The notes below the pieces were generated by a model. That model was not told where the DNA came from. It did not search any database and saw nothing but the letters and a program-made list of their open reading frames with translations. Source: Massilia eburnea (lineage in GTDB: Bacteria > Pseudomonadota > Gammaproteobacteria > Burkholderiales > Burkholderiaceae_D). From it: 64,000 bases of DNA. Both the position numbers and the translations under genes were made by a program. Below, one piece after another: positions 53,531-62,377 of this stretch. The stretch lies in NCBI RefSeq assembly GCF_009720745.1, contig NZ_WNKX01000014.1, forward strand, positions 89,360-153,359, written 5' to 3'. How positions within the stretch are numbered: position 1 is the stretch's first letter; the number at the start of each line of letters is the position of its first letter.

Positions 53531-56500
53531 ATGTTCGACTACCTGATCCTCGTCCTCGGCGCGCCCGACAGCAGCGTGCTTTACCTTGGCCACTACGATC
53601 CCGTACTGGTCAGCTTGTCGGTGGCGGTTGCCATCTTCGCCTCCTATGCCGCGCTGCTTGTTGCGCAGCTGCTCTCATCGGCCGGAAGCCGCGCGCGCCG
53701 TGCGGGATGGCTGGCCGCAGGCGGCGGCTGCCTCGGACTGGGCATCTGGGCCATGCACTTCGTCGGCATGCTGGCCTTCACCCTGCCCTGCGCCAATAGC
53801 TACGATGCGGGAATGACGCTGCTGTCCACCGTGCCCGGCATGCTGGCCAGCGCCCTTGCCCTGCACGTGATCAGCCAGGGGCCGCCGAACACGCCCAGGC
53901 TTTGCCTGGCAGGCGCCCTGCTGGGGGCGGGTATCGGCGCCATGCACTACACCGGCATGGCGGCGATGCAGTTCGACGGCATGATCCAATACGACTTGCG
54001 CCTGTTCCTTCTCTCGATCGTCGTTGCGGTGGCGATGGCGACGCTCGCACTGTGGCTCAAGTTCCGGCTGGAGCGCCTGCAGGGGCGCTGGCGCCCCGCT
54101 TCCCCGCTGTGGAGTTCCGTGGTCCTGGGCCTGGCCGTGGCCTGCATGCATTACACCGCCATGGCGGCCGCCTACTTCGTGCGCGATGGCCATGCCGCAG
54201 GCGCCAACGGCGCCGACGCCGCGCATATCAGCCCAAGTACGCTGGCCGCCTCCGTGCTGGTGCTTACCAGCCTGCTGATCGTGGTCACCATCGTCGCCAC
54301 CTATGTCGGCAGACGCCGCCTGTTCACCTTCGAACGCTCGTACCGCCTGATTGGCCTGCTGGTCCTGGGCTGGACCGTGATCGCTTGGCTCGGCGCCAGC
54401 TACTTCCAGGAGCGCATGGCCGATGAACTGTACCAGCACGAATTGCAGCTGGCGCGGGAGCAGGCCGCCAACGTCGCCAGCAATATCGAAGAAAGCACGG
54501 CCCGCCTGCGCGGCTTCGCACTGATGCTGGCGCGTGATCCCGGCATCCGCCAGATTGCCTTACAAGGACGCGACACGCCCAGCGCCAACGAACGGCTGGC
54601 GGAAATGGCGCGCGCACTCAAGGTCGACAGCATGTTCGTGCTCGATGCCTCAGGCACCAGCCTGGCCACCGCCACCGACGCACCGCTGTATGTGGGCCGC
54701 AGCTTCGCCGACCGCGACTACTTCATCCAGGCGCGCGCCCGCCAGGTCGGGCAGCAATATGGCGTCAGCCGCGACGGCAAGGTAGGCGGACTGTATTACG
54801 CCCACGCTATCCGCGACGGCGACAGATTCCTCGGCGTGGCCGTGGTCAAGCTGAATGCCGCCAGCCTGGCCGCGATGGCCGGCCAGTCGCCAGCCTGGGT
54901 TGCGGATGCCAATGGCGTCATCATCTACGCCACCGATCCCGCCCTGCGCCACCGGGCCCTGCCGGGTGCACACGTGCATGCGCTGGAGGCGGCACAGCGG
55001 CGCCAGCGCTATGCGCGCGAACGTTTCGACAGCCTGGCGCTGCAAGCCTGGGATAGCGCCGACATGCCGGCGGTAGCGCGCGTCGCCGGCGCCAAGGTGC
55101 CGAGCGTGACGGCCAGCCGCGCACTGGCCGACGGCACGTTGACGGTCACCGTGCCGCGTCCCTTGCCGGCCCTGCTGCACCAGGGCGCGCGGCGCTTCTG
55201 GCTTTTCCTCCTGATCGAATTCGCCGGCAGCATGCTGGTGGCCGCCGCCACCGCCACTGCGCTCTACCTGCGCGAAAAACAGAAGGCCGACGCCGACCTG
55301 CGCGTCGCCGCCACCGCCTTCGAATCACTGGAAGGCATGGCCATCACCGACGCCGGCCACGTGATCCTGCGCGTCAACCGCGCCTACACCGACATCACGG
55401 GCTACTCCGAACGCGACGCGCTGGACCGCGAATTGACCGTATGCGACGAAGCCGCCCTGCAACAGCGCATCTGGGAAGGCGTGGCTGCGCACGGCGCGTG
55501 GCAAGGCGAAGTCTGGCAGCAGCGCAAGAACGGCGGACGCTTCCCATGCTGGCTGGTGGTGACGGCGGTGCGCGACGCCGCCGGCGGCATCACCCACCAC
55601 GTCTGCGCGCTGACCGACATCACCGAGCGCAAAGCCTCCGAGCAGGAAATCCGCAACCTGGCCTTGTTCGACTTCCTCACCCAGCTGCCGAACCGGCGCT
55701 GCCTGATGGACCGGCTGCAGCACGCGCTGGCCGCCAGCGCCCGCACCGGCCAATGCGGCGCCCTGCTCTTCATCGACTTGGATAACTTCAAGGACCTGAA
55801 CGACACGCTGGGCCACAATGTCGGCGACCTGCTGCTGCAACAGGCCGCGCGCCGCTTTGTCGGCTGCGTGCGCGAGAGCGACACGGTGGCGCGCCTGGGC
55901 GGCGACGAATTCGTGATCATGCTGGAGAACCTGGCCGACGACACGGAGCTGGCGGCCGAACAGGCGCGCGCCATCGGCGCCAAGCTGCTGGCGCGGCAAA
56001 ACGAGCCTTACGTCATGGGCCCGCACCAGCACAGCTGCACCTCCAGCGTTGGCATCACCGTCTTCCGCGGCGAGCAGGAAAGCGTGGAAGACCTGCTCAA
56101 GCAGACCGACCTGGCGATGTACCAGGCCAAGGCAGCCGGCCGCAACACCATGTGCTTCTTCGACCCCGCCATGCAGACCGTCGTGAGCGCGCGCGCCGCG
56201 CTGGACGCCGACCTGCGCCAGGGCCTGTCGCTGCAGCAGTTCATGCTGCACTACCAGCCGCAAGTCGACTCGCAAGGCCGCATCACCGGCGCCGAGGCGC
56301 TGCTGCGCTGGCAGCACCCCTCGCGCGGCATGGTCGCGCCCATGCAGTTCATCCCCGCCGCCGAGGCATCCGGGCTGATCTTGCCGCTCGGCGCCTGGGT
56401 ACTGGAACAGGCTTGCGCCCAGCTGGTCGCATGGTCGCGCCAGCCGGCCACTGCGGCACTGGAGCTGGCCGTGAACGTCAGCCCGCGCCAGTTCCACCAG

Positions 56501-56971
56501 GCCGACTTCGTGCAACAGGTCATGGGAGCACTGATACGCAGCGGCGCATCGCCGCGCCTGTTGAAGCTGGAATTGACGGAGGGCTTGCTGCTGGACGACG
56601 TGGAAGCATCAATCGCCAAGATGTCGCTGCTGGCCGCCGCCGGCATCGGCATCTCGCTGGACGATTTCGGCACCGGCTACTCCTCGCTGGCCTATCTCAA
56701 GCGCCTGCCGCTCAGCCAGTTGAAGATTGACCGCTCCTTCGTGCGCGACATCCTGCACAACACCGACGATGCCGCGATCACCAAGACCATCCTCACACTG
56801 GCCAGCAGCATGGGGCTGTCAGCCATTGCCGAAGGGGTGGAATCGGCGGAACAGCAAAACTATCTGGCGCGCCAGGGCTGCCTGGCCTTCCAGGGCTACC
56901 TGTTCGGGCCACCGCTGCCAGTGGCCCAATTCGAAGCCCTGCTGCAGCCGGAGCAGCTGGCGCGCGCCTGA
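53531..56971 (+). CDS. MHYT-Cache-PAS-GGDEF-EAL cyclic-di-GMP signalling protein
   Basis: 1146 residues from ATG 53531. The N-terminal 240 residues are the seven-helix MHYT sensor (AMHFVGMLAF, AMHYTGMAAM, CMHYTAMAAA), then a membrane helix, a periplasmic Cache-type region (about 295-540), a second membrane helix, a PAS domain (about 585-700), GGDEF (GGDEF intact at 790-794, LFIDLDNFKDLNDTLGH) and EAL (AEALLRWQHP, EAL at 922-924). Both catalytic signatures are intact, so it could make or break cyclic-di-GMP. It is a paralogue of the MHYT kinase at 12723 in its sensor part. Two membrane sensors in one chain suggest it integrates a gas or copper signal with a small ligand. Confidence 0.92.
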   Translation: MFDYLILVLGAPDSSVLYLGHYDPVLVSLSVAVAIFASYAALLVAQLLSSAGSRARRAGWLAAGGGCLGLGIWAMHFVGMLAFTLPCANSYDAGMTLLSTVPGMLASALALHVISQGPPNTPRLCLAGALLGAGIGAMHYTGMAAMQFDGMIQYDLRLFLLSIVVAVAMATLALWLKFRLERLQGRWRPASPLWSSVVLGLAVACMHYTAMAAAYFVRDGHAAGANGADAAHISPSTLAASVLVLTSLLIVVTIVATYVGRRRLFTFERSYRLIGLLVLGWTVIAWLGASYFQERMADELYQHELQLAREQAANVASNIEESTARLRGFALMLARDPGIRQIALQGRDTPSANERLAEMARALKVDSMFVLDASGTSLATATDAPLYVGRSFADRDYFIQARARQVGQQYGVSRDGKVGGLYYAHAIRDGDRFLGVAVVKLNAASLAAMAGQSPAWVADANGVIIYATDPALRHRALPGAHVHALEAAQRRQRYARERFDSLALQAWDSADMPAVARVAGAKVPSVTASRALADGTLTVTVPRPLPALLHQGARRFWLFLLIEFAGSMLVAAATATALYLREKQKADADLRVAATAFESLEGMAITDAGHVILRVNRAYTDITGYSERDALDRELTVCDEAALQQRIWEGVAAHGAWQGEVWQQRKNGGRFPCWLVVTAVRDAAGGITHHVCALTDITERKASEQEIRNLALFDFLTQLPNRRCLMDRLQHALAASARTGQCGALLFIDLDNFKDLNDTLGHNVGDLLLQQAARRFVGCVRESDTVARLGGDEFVIMLENLADDTELAAEQARAIGAKLLARQNEPYVMGPHQHSCTSSVGITVFRGEQESVEDLLKQTDLAMYQAKAAGRNTMCFFDPAMQTVVSARAALDADLRQGLSLQQFMLHYQPQVDSQGRITGAEALLRWQHPSRGMVAPMQFIPAAEASGLILPLGAWVLEQACAQLVAWSRQPATAALELAVNVSPRQFHQADFVQQVMGALIRSGASPRLLKLELTEGLLLDDVEASIAKMSLLAAAGIGISLDDFGTGYSSLAYLKRLPLSQLKIDRSFVRDILHNTDDAAITKTILTLASSMGLSAIAEGVESAEQQNYLARQGCLAFQGYLFGPPLPVAQFEALLQPEQLARA

Positions 56972-56972
56972 A

Positions 56973-56991
56973 AAAGGGGACGTACCCCTTT
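56973..56991. terminator. Terminator hairpin shared by convergent genes
   Basis: AAAGGGG and CCCCTTT form a 7-bp stem with an ACGTA loop; A and T ends give a U-run on both strands. It starts right after one TGA stop and includes two bases of the opposite gene's TAA. Confidence 0.75.
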
Positions 56992-58102
56992 ATTGCACCC
57001 CGGCCGCCGGGCCGCTGATGCGCACCGGCGCCTGGTAGCCGTCAGGCTTGTCGCCCAGCGGCGCAGCGCCCGACAGCATGGTCTGCATGCCCGGCGTGAA
57101 GAAGGTGTAGGGATAGCCCGGCGCCGGCGCGCTGACCGCATCCAGGCGCTCGCGCAAAGCCGCCGGCAGTTCAAAGTCCAGCGCACCCAGGTTGTCCTGC
57201 AGCTGCGCCAGCTTGGTCGCCCCCACCATGACCGTCGCTATGCCGGGACGGTTGGCCACCCAGTTCACCGCCACCTGCGCCATGCTGCGGCCAACTTCGT
57301 TTGCCACTTTCTCCAATTCCGCCACGATCGCGAAATTGCGCTCGCTGAATTTGGAGAAAGCCGGGTTGTTCGAGCCGCTCATGGTCTGCAGCCGCCCTTC
57401 GCCGAACTGGCCGCCGGTGCTGGGTTTGTACTTGCCGGACAAGAGCCCACTGGCCAGCGGGCTCCACACCATCACACCCATGCCGTAGCGCGTGCCCAGG
57501 CCGATGAATTCATTTTCGATGGCGCGTTCAGCCAGCGAGTATTCCATTTGCAGCGCCGCCAGCGGTTCATAGCCGCGCAGCTCAGCGACCGCCTGCATGC
57601 GGCTGGCATACCAGGCCGGCACGTTGGACAAGCCGATGTGGCGCACCTTGCCTGCGCGCACCGCATCGTCCAGCGTGCGCAGCACTTCTTCCGGCTGCGT
57701 GACCATGTCCCAGGCGTGCAGCAGATACAGGTCGATATAGTCGGTTCCCATGCGCTGCAGCGAACCTTCCAGCGCGCGCATCAGATGCTTGCGGCCATTG
57801 CCGCCGCCGTTCGGGTTGGAAGGATCGGCGCTGTAAGACGCTTTGGTGGCCAGCACCAGCTTGTCGCGCAGACCGCTATCGCGCACAAACTCGCCGACCC
57901 AGCGCTCCGACTCGCCGTTGGTGTACAAGTCCGCCGTATCGATCAGGTTGCCGCCCGCCTCGGTGAAGGCCATGAACTGCTCGCGTGCACTGGCCTTGTC
58001 GGCGCCCCATCCCCAGTCGGTACCGAAGGTCATGGTGCCAAGGGCCAGGCGCGATACGCGCAGGCCGGAATTGCCGAGGGTGTAATACTGTTTGAGACTC
58101 AT
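56990..58102 (-). CDS. Aldo/keto reductase
   Basis: 370 residues from ATG 58102 (MSLKQYYTLGNSGLRVSRLALGTMTFG, quoted in part). Catalytic tetrad regions are visible: Asp and Tyr in IDTADLYTNGESE, Lys in LVLATKASYS and His in YLLHAWD. NADPH-dependent reduction of aldehydes or ketones is expected; the GWGADKASAREQ insert is of the YdjG/Tas-like group. Physiological substrate unknown. Upstream in-frame sequence passes through a palindrome and is not coding. Confidence 0.92.
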   Translation of the reverse strand: MSLKQYYTLGNSGLRVSRLALGTMTFGTDWGWGADKASAREQFMAFTEAGGNLIDTADLYTNGESERWVGEFVRDSGLRDKLVLATKASYSADPSNPNGGGNGRKHLMRALEGSLQRMGTDYIDLYLLHAWDMVTQPEEVLRTLDDAVRAGKVRHIGLSNVPAWYASRMQAVAELRGYEPLAALQMEYSLAERAIENEFIGLGTRYGMGVMVWSPLASGLLSGKYKPSTGGQFGEGRLQTMSGSNNPAFSKFSERNFAIVAELEKVANEVGRSMAQVAVNWVANRPGIATVMVGATKLAQLQDNLGALDFELPAALRERLDAVSAPAPGYPYTFFTPGMQTMLSGAAPLGDKPDGYQAPVRISGPAAGVQ

Positions 58103-58165
58103 GCTTTCTCCATGGTGAGTTAGTTGACAATGAGGAAATGCCAAATAAACAATACCATGGATTTG

Positions 58166-58249
58166 AAAGTCGGGGTCAGCTCTGGCAATCGGACATCGTT
58201 TTCGCAATGCGAAAAACGATGTCCGATTGCCAGAGCTGACCCCGACTTT
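58166..58249. repeat. 84-nt near-perfect palindrome
   Basis: Arms of 41 and 42 nt (58166-58206 and 58208-58249) are reverse complements apart from a one-base difference in a T/A run, with a single-base centre. It begins AAAGTCGGGGTCAG and ends two bases from the M56 stop, so it may terminate that gene. It shares a GGGGTCAG core with the other palindromes. Confidence 0.9.
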
Positions 58250-58251
58250 TA

Positions 58252-60444
58252 TTACATAACCGGCTTGGCGCTGCCGTTGCTGATAGCTTCGTCGATCAGG
58301 GCGCGCGAGGTCTTGTCGGCTTCGCGCGAGAGGCGGCCTTGTTCGCGGCCGAGCTCGCCCATCTTCCTGCCGAGCTCGCGCATCGGCTTGGCGGCTTCGC
58401 TCATGCGCTCGTGCAGCGCCGCCATATTCGGCGCCTGCCGCGCTGCCATCGCGGCATGGCGGGCGCCGATCTCGGCTCCCTGGCGCGCCATTTCTACGCT
58501 CAGCGGTTCAAGCTGCTTGCGCAAGTCTTGCAGGTCGAGCTCGAGCTGGGCGCGGGTCTTGTCGTCAGCCAGTTCCATCTTGCGGCTGGCTTTTTCCATG
58601 GCGCGGCCGATGCGTTCTTGCTGGCGCGCTGACTTTTGCATCTTGCGCTCGATCTCGCGTTCCATTTCGCGGTTGGCGGCTTGCTGTTCCTTGCTACCCA
58701 TGGCTGCTTCGACTTCTTTTTCGATCTGGGCGCCGAGGGCTTCCATTTGCTTGCCCTGGGCTTCCATCAGCTTGCTCTGCTCTTCCATCTTCTTGCCCTG
58801 CTCTTCGGCTGGCTGCCAGGCGGATTTGACCTTGGCCAGCACGGCTGGGTCCTGGATCAGGTAGGACTTGCCATCCTTGCGCACGTAGATGAAGTCGCCC
58901 TTGGTTTCCTGCTTCAGGCGCTGGGCGCCGGTCAGGTCGGAATTGCGGCCATGGACGTTCATCATTTGCTGGCCGTCGCGCACAACGGTGTAGGCGGTGC
59001 CGTTGCCGTCTTCGAAGTTGTAGTTATTGCTGCCACGATAGTCCTTCAGCTCCTTCGGTGGCTTGGGAGCCTTCGGTGGCTTCGGCGGCTTGGGCGGGCG
59101 TGGCAGATCCGCCGGCATCGCTGGCGCTGCGGCTTCGGCTGCCAGCGGCGCCGGTGGTGCGGGTGGGGCTTCCGGCGCCGGTGGTGCAGGCGGGGCTGGC
59201 GGGGCCGGTGGCGCCGGCTCCACCTCATGCTGCTGGTCGCTGACGTGCAGGATGGCGGCCGGGGCTGCGGCGGCCATGGGCGCTGCGGCGGGGGCCGGTG
59301 CTGCGGCGGGCGCTTCGGCAACGTCAGGAGCATCGGCGGCGGCCGGTGCATCGGGGGCCGCAGCGGTCATTGCGGCTGGTGCGGCGCTTGCCGCCGGAAG
59401 CGCGCTGGCGGTCGGCATGGCGTGGGCATACAGCGCTGCGCAGGCGGCAAAAATTCCTAACAGCGGGGTCGCCATCTTCCAGCTCAGTGGTTGTGCAGCT
59501 GGTCGGATCAGGCGTTTGATTCGGGACATGAGGTCTCCTCCGTGTGCCGCGGGGGCAGCAAAGTGAGTGGTGGCGAACTGGAATTTATCCAGTTCGGAAA
59601 GTGCAAGTGCCAGGCGCCGCGGTTCGCCGAGCGTGCTTGCGGCTAAGTCGTCTGCTATCTGTTCGCGTTCGCGGCGGATGCATTGCGACAGCATCCACAC
59701 GCTCGGGTGGTAGAACAGGAAAATCTCGATGCCGCTCTGGATCAGGTTGACCAGGTAGTCATGGCGGCGCACGTGGGCCAGTTCATGCGCCAGCAGCGCC
59801 TCCAGCAGGTCGGGCGGCAGGCCGCTCACCAGGCAGGCCGGCAGCAGCACAATGGGGCGCAGCATGCCGGCGGTGATCGGGCCGTCCAGTGCGTCATCCG
59901 AAACGCCGAGGCGCACCGGGCGCTTGATACCCATGCGCTGGGCCAGGGCGGTGGCGCGCATCTGCCAGGTCGCGTCGGCGTGGTAGTGGTTGGGCCGGGT
60001 GCGCTGGCGTACCCATTGCAGGCCGAGCGAAAGGCGCAGCGTCATCAGGGCGGCGCCGGCTGCCCACAGCAGCACGAGCCAGGGCATCTGGCGGCGCAGC
60101 AGGTATTCCCAGCTGGTCATGGCGTCGACGTCGAGCAGGGCGCTGTCGGCGGCCTGCACGTCGCTGGCGCCGGGGATGGCGGCGATGACGCTGGTTTCCA
60201 GTGGGGTGGGCAGGACGTAGCCGGTGTCGGCGGCGTCGGCCAGGCGCCAGGCGAAATTGGCCAGCGGGAGGGCGGCGCACAGCAGCAAGGCGGCGCAGGC
60301 GACCAGGTAGCGGGTTTGGGGGCGGGCGTTGCGGAGAGCATGCAGGGCCAGGGCTGCCGCGCAGCCGATCAGCAAGCCTTGCCACAGGAAGTGCAGCAGG
60401 GACCAGCCGAGGGCGGGGATGATGGCGTTTAGCAGGTGACTCAT
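58252..60444 (-). CDS. M56-family (BlaR1-like) membrane metallopeptidase
   Basis: 730 residues. Four membrane helices precede and surround the zinc site LLAHELAHVRRHDYLVN (near residue 220), followed by EIFLFYHPSVW and REREQIADDLA, which define M56 BlaR1/MecR1-like peptidases. A helix near residue 335 ends the core. The rest is a long Pro/Ala repeat, a lysine-proline linker and a Met/Glu/Gln-rich coiled coil (about residues 535-720). There is no penicillin-binding sensor domain. Usually a BlaI/MecI repressor gene adjoins; none is found here. Candidate role: signalling proteolysis of an unknown partner. Confidence 0.88.
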   Translation of the reverse strand: MSHLLNAIIPALGWSLLHFLWQGLLIGCAAALALHALRNARPQTRYLVACAALLLCAALPLANFAWRLADAADTGYVLPTPLETSVIAAIPGASDVQAADSALLDVDAMTSWEYLLRRQMPWLVLLWAAGAALMTLRLSLGLQWVRQRTRPNHYHADATWQMRATALAQRMGIKRPVRLGVSDDALDGPITAGMLRPIVLLPACLVSGLPPDLLEALLAHELAHVRRHDYLVNLIQSGIEIFLFYHPSVWMLSQCIRREREQIADDLAASTLGEPRRLALALSELDKFQFATTHFAAPAAHGGDLMSRIKRLIRPAAQPLSWKMATPLLGIFAACAALYAHAMPTASALPAASAAPAAMTAAAPDAPAAADAPDVAEAPAAAPAPAAAPMAAAAPAAILHVSDQQHEVEPAPPAPPAPPAPPAPEAPPAPPAPLAAEAAAPAMPADLPRPPKPPKPPKAPKPPKELKDYRGSNNYNFEDGNGTAYTVVRDGQQMMNVHGRNSDLTGAQRLKQETKGDFIYVRKDGKSYLIQDPAVLAKVKSAWQPAEEQGKKMEEQSKLMEAQGKQMEALGAQIEKEVEAAMGSKEQQAANREMEREIERKMQKSARQQERIGRAMEKASRKMELADDKTRAQLELDLQDLRKQLEPLSVEMARQGAEIGARHAAMAARQAPNMAALHERMSEAAKPMRELGRKMGELGREQGRLSREADKTSRALIDEAISNGSAKPVM

Positions 60445-60478
60445 GGCAGGCGGCTCCGGGTTTTTTGGTGTCCTTGCT

Positions 60479-60528
60479 AACTAGATTAAATGATCTAGAA
60501 CTTTGTGTCTAGAAGTTTTTGTCTAGTT
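60479..60528. promoter_or_regulatory. Tandem 14-bp CTAG array upstream of the M56 gene
   Basis: CTAG occurs at 60481, 60495, 60509 and 60523, exactly 14 bp apart. The first two form CTAGAT-n6-ATCTAG; the second and third units (CTAGAACTTTGTGT, CTAGAAGTTTTTGT) differ at two bases. It lies 37-82 bp before the M56 start, where an operator would be. Confidence 0.6.
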
Positions 60529-60620
60529 TCAGGTGCAGCGGCTCAGGAGGGAATCTAGCTGCTCGGCGCGGGGATGGCCTGGGGAATGCGACAGGATGCG
60601 GATTTTGGCGGCCAGGATGC

Positions 60621-60670
60621 TTTTAAACCGGTAAACCGGTGTCCGACCCGCAGGGTCAGGCACCGGCTGC
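60621..60670 (-). repeat. Dispersed 3' palindromic element, copy B
   Basis: TTTTAAACCGGTAAACC, then GTCCGACCC-GCA-GGGTCAG within arms CCGGTGTCCGACCC and GGGTCAGGCACCGG (two mismatches). On the minus strand it is a hairpin followed by TTTACC, 17 bp after the formaldehyde dehydrogenase stop. It matches copy A at 38217-38265 in block order and orientation. Confidence 0.7.
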
Positions 60671-60686
60671 GGCGCGGCCGCGGGGA

Positions 60687-61793
60687 TTAGTAGATGACGA
60701 CGGAGCGGATGGATTCGCCTTTTTCCATCAGGTCGAAGCCTTCGTTGATGCGGTCGAGCGGCAGGGTGTGGGTGATCAGCTCGTCGATCTTGAGCTTGCC
60801 TTCCATGTACCAGTCGACGATTTTCGGCACGTCGGTGCGGCCGCGGGCGCCGCCGAAGGCGGAACCGAGCCAGTGGCGGCCGGTGACCAGCTGGAATGGG
60901 CGGGTGGAGATTTCCTGCCCTGCCCCGGCGACGCCGATCACGATCGATTTGCCCCAGCCTTTGTGGCAGCATTCGAGCGCCTGGCGCATCAGCTGCGTAT
61001 TGCCGACGCATTCGAAGCTGTAGTCGGCGCCACCGTCTGTCAGCTGCACGATCGCGTCCACCACGTTTTCCACATTGCGCGGGTTGATGAAGTGGGTCAT
61101 GCCGAACTGGCGCGCCATCGCTTCGCGGGCGGGATTGATGTCGACCCCGATGATCTTGTCGGCGCCCACCATTTTCGCCGCCTGGATCACGTTCAGGCCA
61201 ATGCCGCCCAGGCCAAACACCACCACGTTGGCGCCCGCTTCCACCTTGGCGGTGAACAGAACGGCGCCGACGCCGGTGGTCACGCCGCAGCCGATATAGC
61301 ACACCTTGTCGAAGGGTGCGTCGGAACGGATCCTGGCCAGCGCGATTTCCGGCACCACGATGTAGTTGGAGAAGGTGGACGTGCCCATGTAGTGGAACAG
61401 CGGCTTGCCGTCAATCGAGAAGCGGCTGGAGCCGTCCGGCATCAGCCCCTTGCCTTGCGTGGCGCGGATGGCCTGGCACAGGTTGGTCTTGCGCGACAGG
61501 CAGAATTTGCACTGGCGGCATTCCGGCGTGTAGAGCGGGATGACGTGATCGTCTTTTTTGAGCGAAGTGACGCCGGGGCCGACATCGACCACCACGCCGG
61601 CGCCTTCGTGGCCGAGGATGGCCGGGAAGATGCCTTCCGGGTCCGCGCCGGACAGGGTGAAATGGTCGGTGTGGCAGATGCCGGTGGCCTTGATTTCCAC
61701 CAGCACCTCGCCCGCGCGCGGGCCGTCCAGCTCTACTTCTTCAATGGTGAGCGGGGCGCCCGCCTTCCACGCTACTGCTGCTTTCGTCTTCAT
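60687..61793 (-). CDS. frmA: S-(hydroxymethyl)glutathione dehydrogenase (class III alcohol dehydrogenase)
   Basis: 368 residues. The zinc alcohol dehydrogenase signature GHEGAGVVVDVGPG, catalytic Cys in TGICHTDHFTLSGADPEG, the structural zinc cluster CRQCKFCLSRKTNLC and the Rossmann GLGGIGLNVIQ are intact. Class III enzymes oxidise the glutathione adduct of formaldehyde and reduce S-nitrosoglutathione. ATG 61793 (MKTKAAVAWKAG). No S-formylglutathione hydrolase gene or FrmR repressor is adjacent. Confidence 0.95.
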   Translation of the reverse strand: MKTKAAVAWKAGAPLTIEEVELDGPRAGEVLVEIKATGICHTDHFTLSGADPEGIFPAILGHEGAGVVVDVGPGVTSLKKDDHVIPLYTPECRQCKFCLSRKTNLCQAIRATQGKGLMPDGSSRFSIDGKPLFHYMGTSTFSNYIVVPEIALARIRSDAPFDKVCYIGCGVTTGVGAVLFTAKVEAGANVVVFGLGGIGLNVIQAAKMVGADKIIGVDINPAREAMARQFGMTHFINPRNVENVVDAIVQLTDGGADYSFECVGNTQLMRQALECCHKGWGKSIVIGVAGAGQEISTRPFQLVTGRHWLGSAFGGARGRTDVPKIVDWYMEGKLKIDELITHTLPLDRINEGFDLMEKGESIRSVVIY

Positions 61794-61830
61794 CGCTGGA
61801 CTCCAGATGTGATAAAGACGACAGCATAGC

Positions 61831-62223
61831 TTAAGTCCTAACAGCGAGCATGGACTCAAGGCCCAGCATATGCGACACGGTGCGCCACAGCTGGCGCGGC
61901 GAGGTCCACGGCTTGGGCAGGAAGGCGTGCGCCTGGTGGTGCAGCATCGGCTGGCTGGCCGAATACAGCAGCACCGGCGTGTACTGGTCGACTTGCCGCA
62001 GCTTGCGGATCAGGGTGTGCCCGTCGCCGTCCGGCAGGTCGGGATCGATCACCAGCAAGGCAAACTCGCCGCGCTGCAGCTGGTTTTGCGCTTCGCCATA
62101 GCTGGCGGCGTGCACCACTTGAATTTCCGGCGCCAGCAAGGTGGCCAGCACCACGGCGCTATCTTCGTCGGGATCGACGTGCAGCACCCGGGGCGCCGGA
62201 TGCAAATCAAATGACATGTTCAT
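61831..62223 (-). CDS. Stand-alone receiver-domain response regulator
   Basis: 130 residues, start ATG 62223. A single receiver domain: acidic pocket HVDPDEDSA, phospho-acceptor Asp in LLVIDPDLPDGDG, Ser in LLYSASQP and Lys in AFLPKPWTS. No output domain. Such proteins pass phosphate or bind partners. It is transcribed just after the REC-ANTAR gene (155 bp gap), suggesting they act in one pathway. Confidence 0.88.
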   Translation of the reverse strand: MNMSFDLHPAPRVLHVDPDEDSAVVLATLLAPEIQVVHAASYGEAQNQLQRGEFALLVIDPDLPDGDGHTLIRKLRQVDQYTPVLLYSASQPMLHHQAHAFLPKPWTSPRQLWRTVSHMLGLESMLAVRT

Positions 62224-62377
62224 GGAACGGTTCTCCGCACTGCAGGGAATGGTCGGCGGAGCTGGGCCGAGGGATCTTGCCGGGCCGCGAAGGAAGGGGC
62301 GGCCGCTGGAATTGATGGCGGTGGGCGAGTCGGGGCCCACCGCAATAGTCTACCGTATGTCGTCGCGGCGATGAAAA

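Noticed and set aside
59050..59250. A GC-rich tandem repeat region.
   Set aside because: It is the Pro/Ala-rich linker of the M56 protein read on the other strand, in frame with that gene.
60445..60686. A possible BlaI/MecI repressor gene or remnant upstream of the M56 gene.
   Set aside because: Only 242 bp are available. A readable stretch ending EQLDSLLSRCT exists on the minus strand, but it has no start, does not resemble a winged helix and runs through the repeat at 60621.
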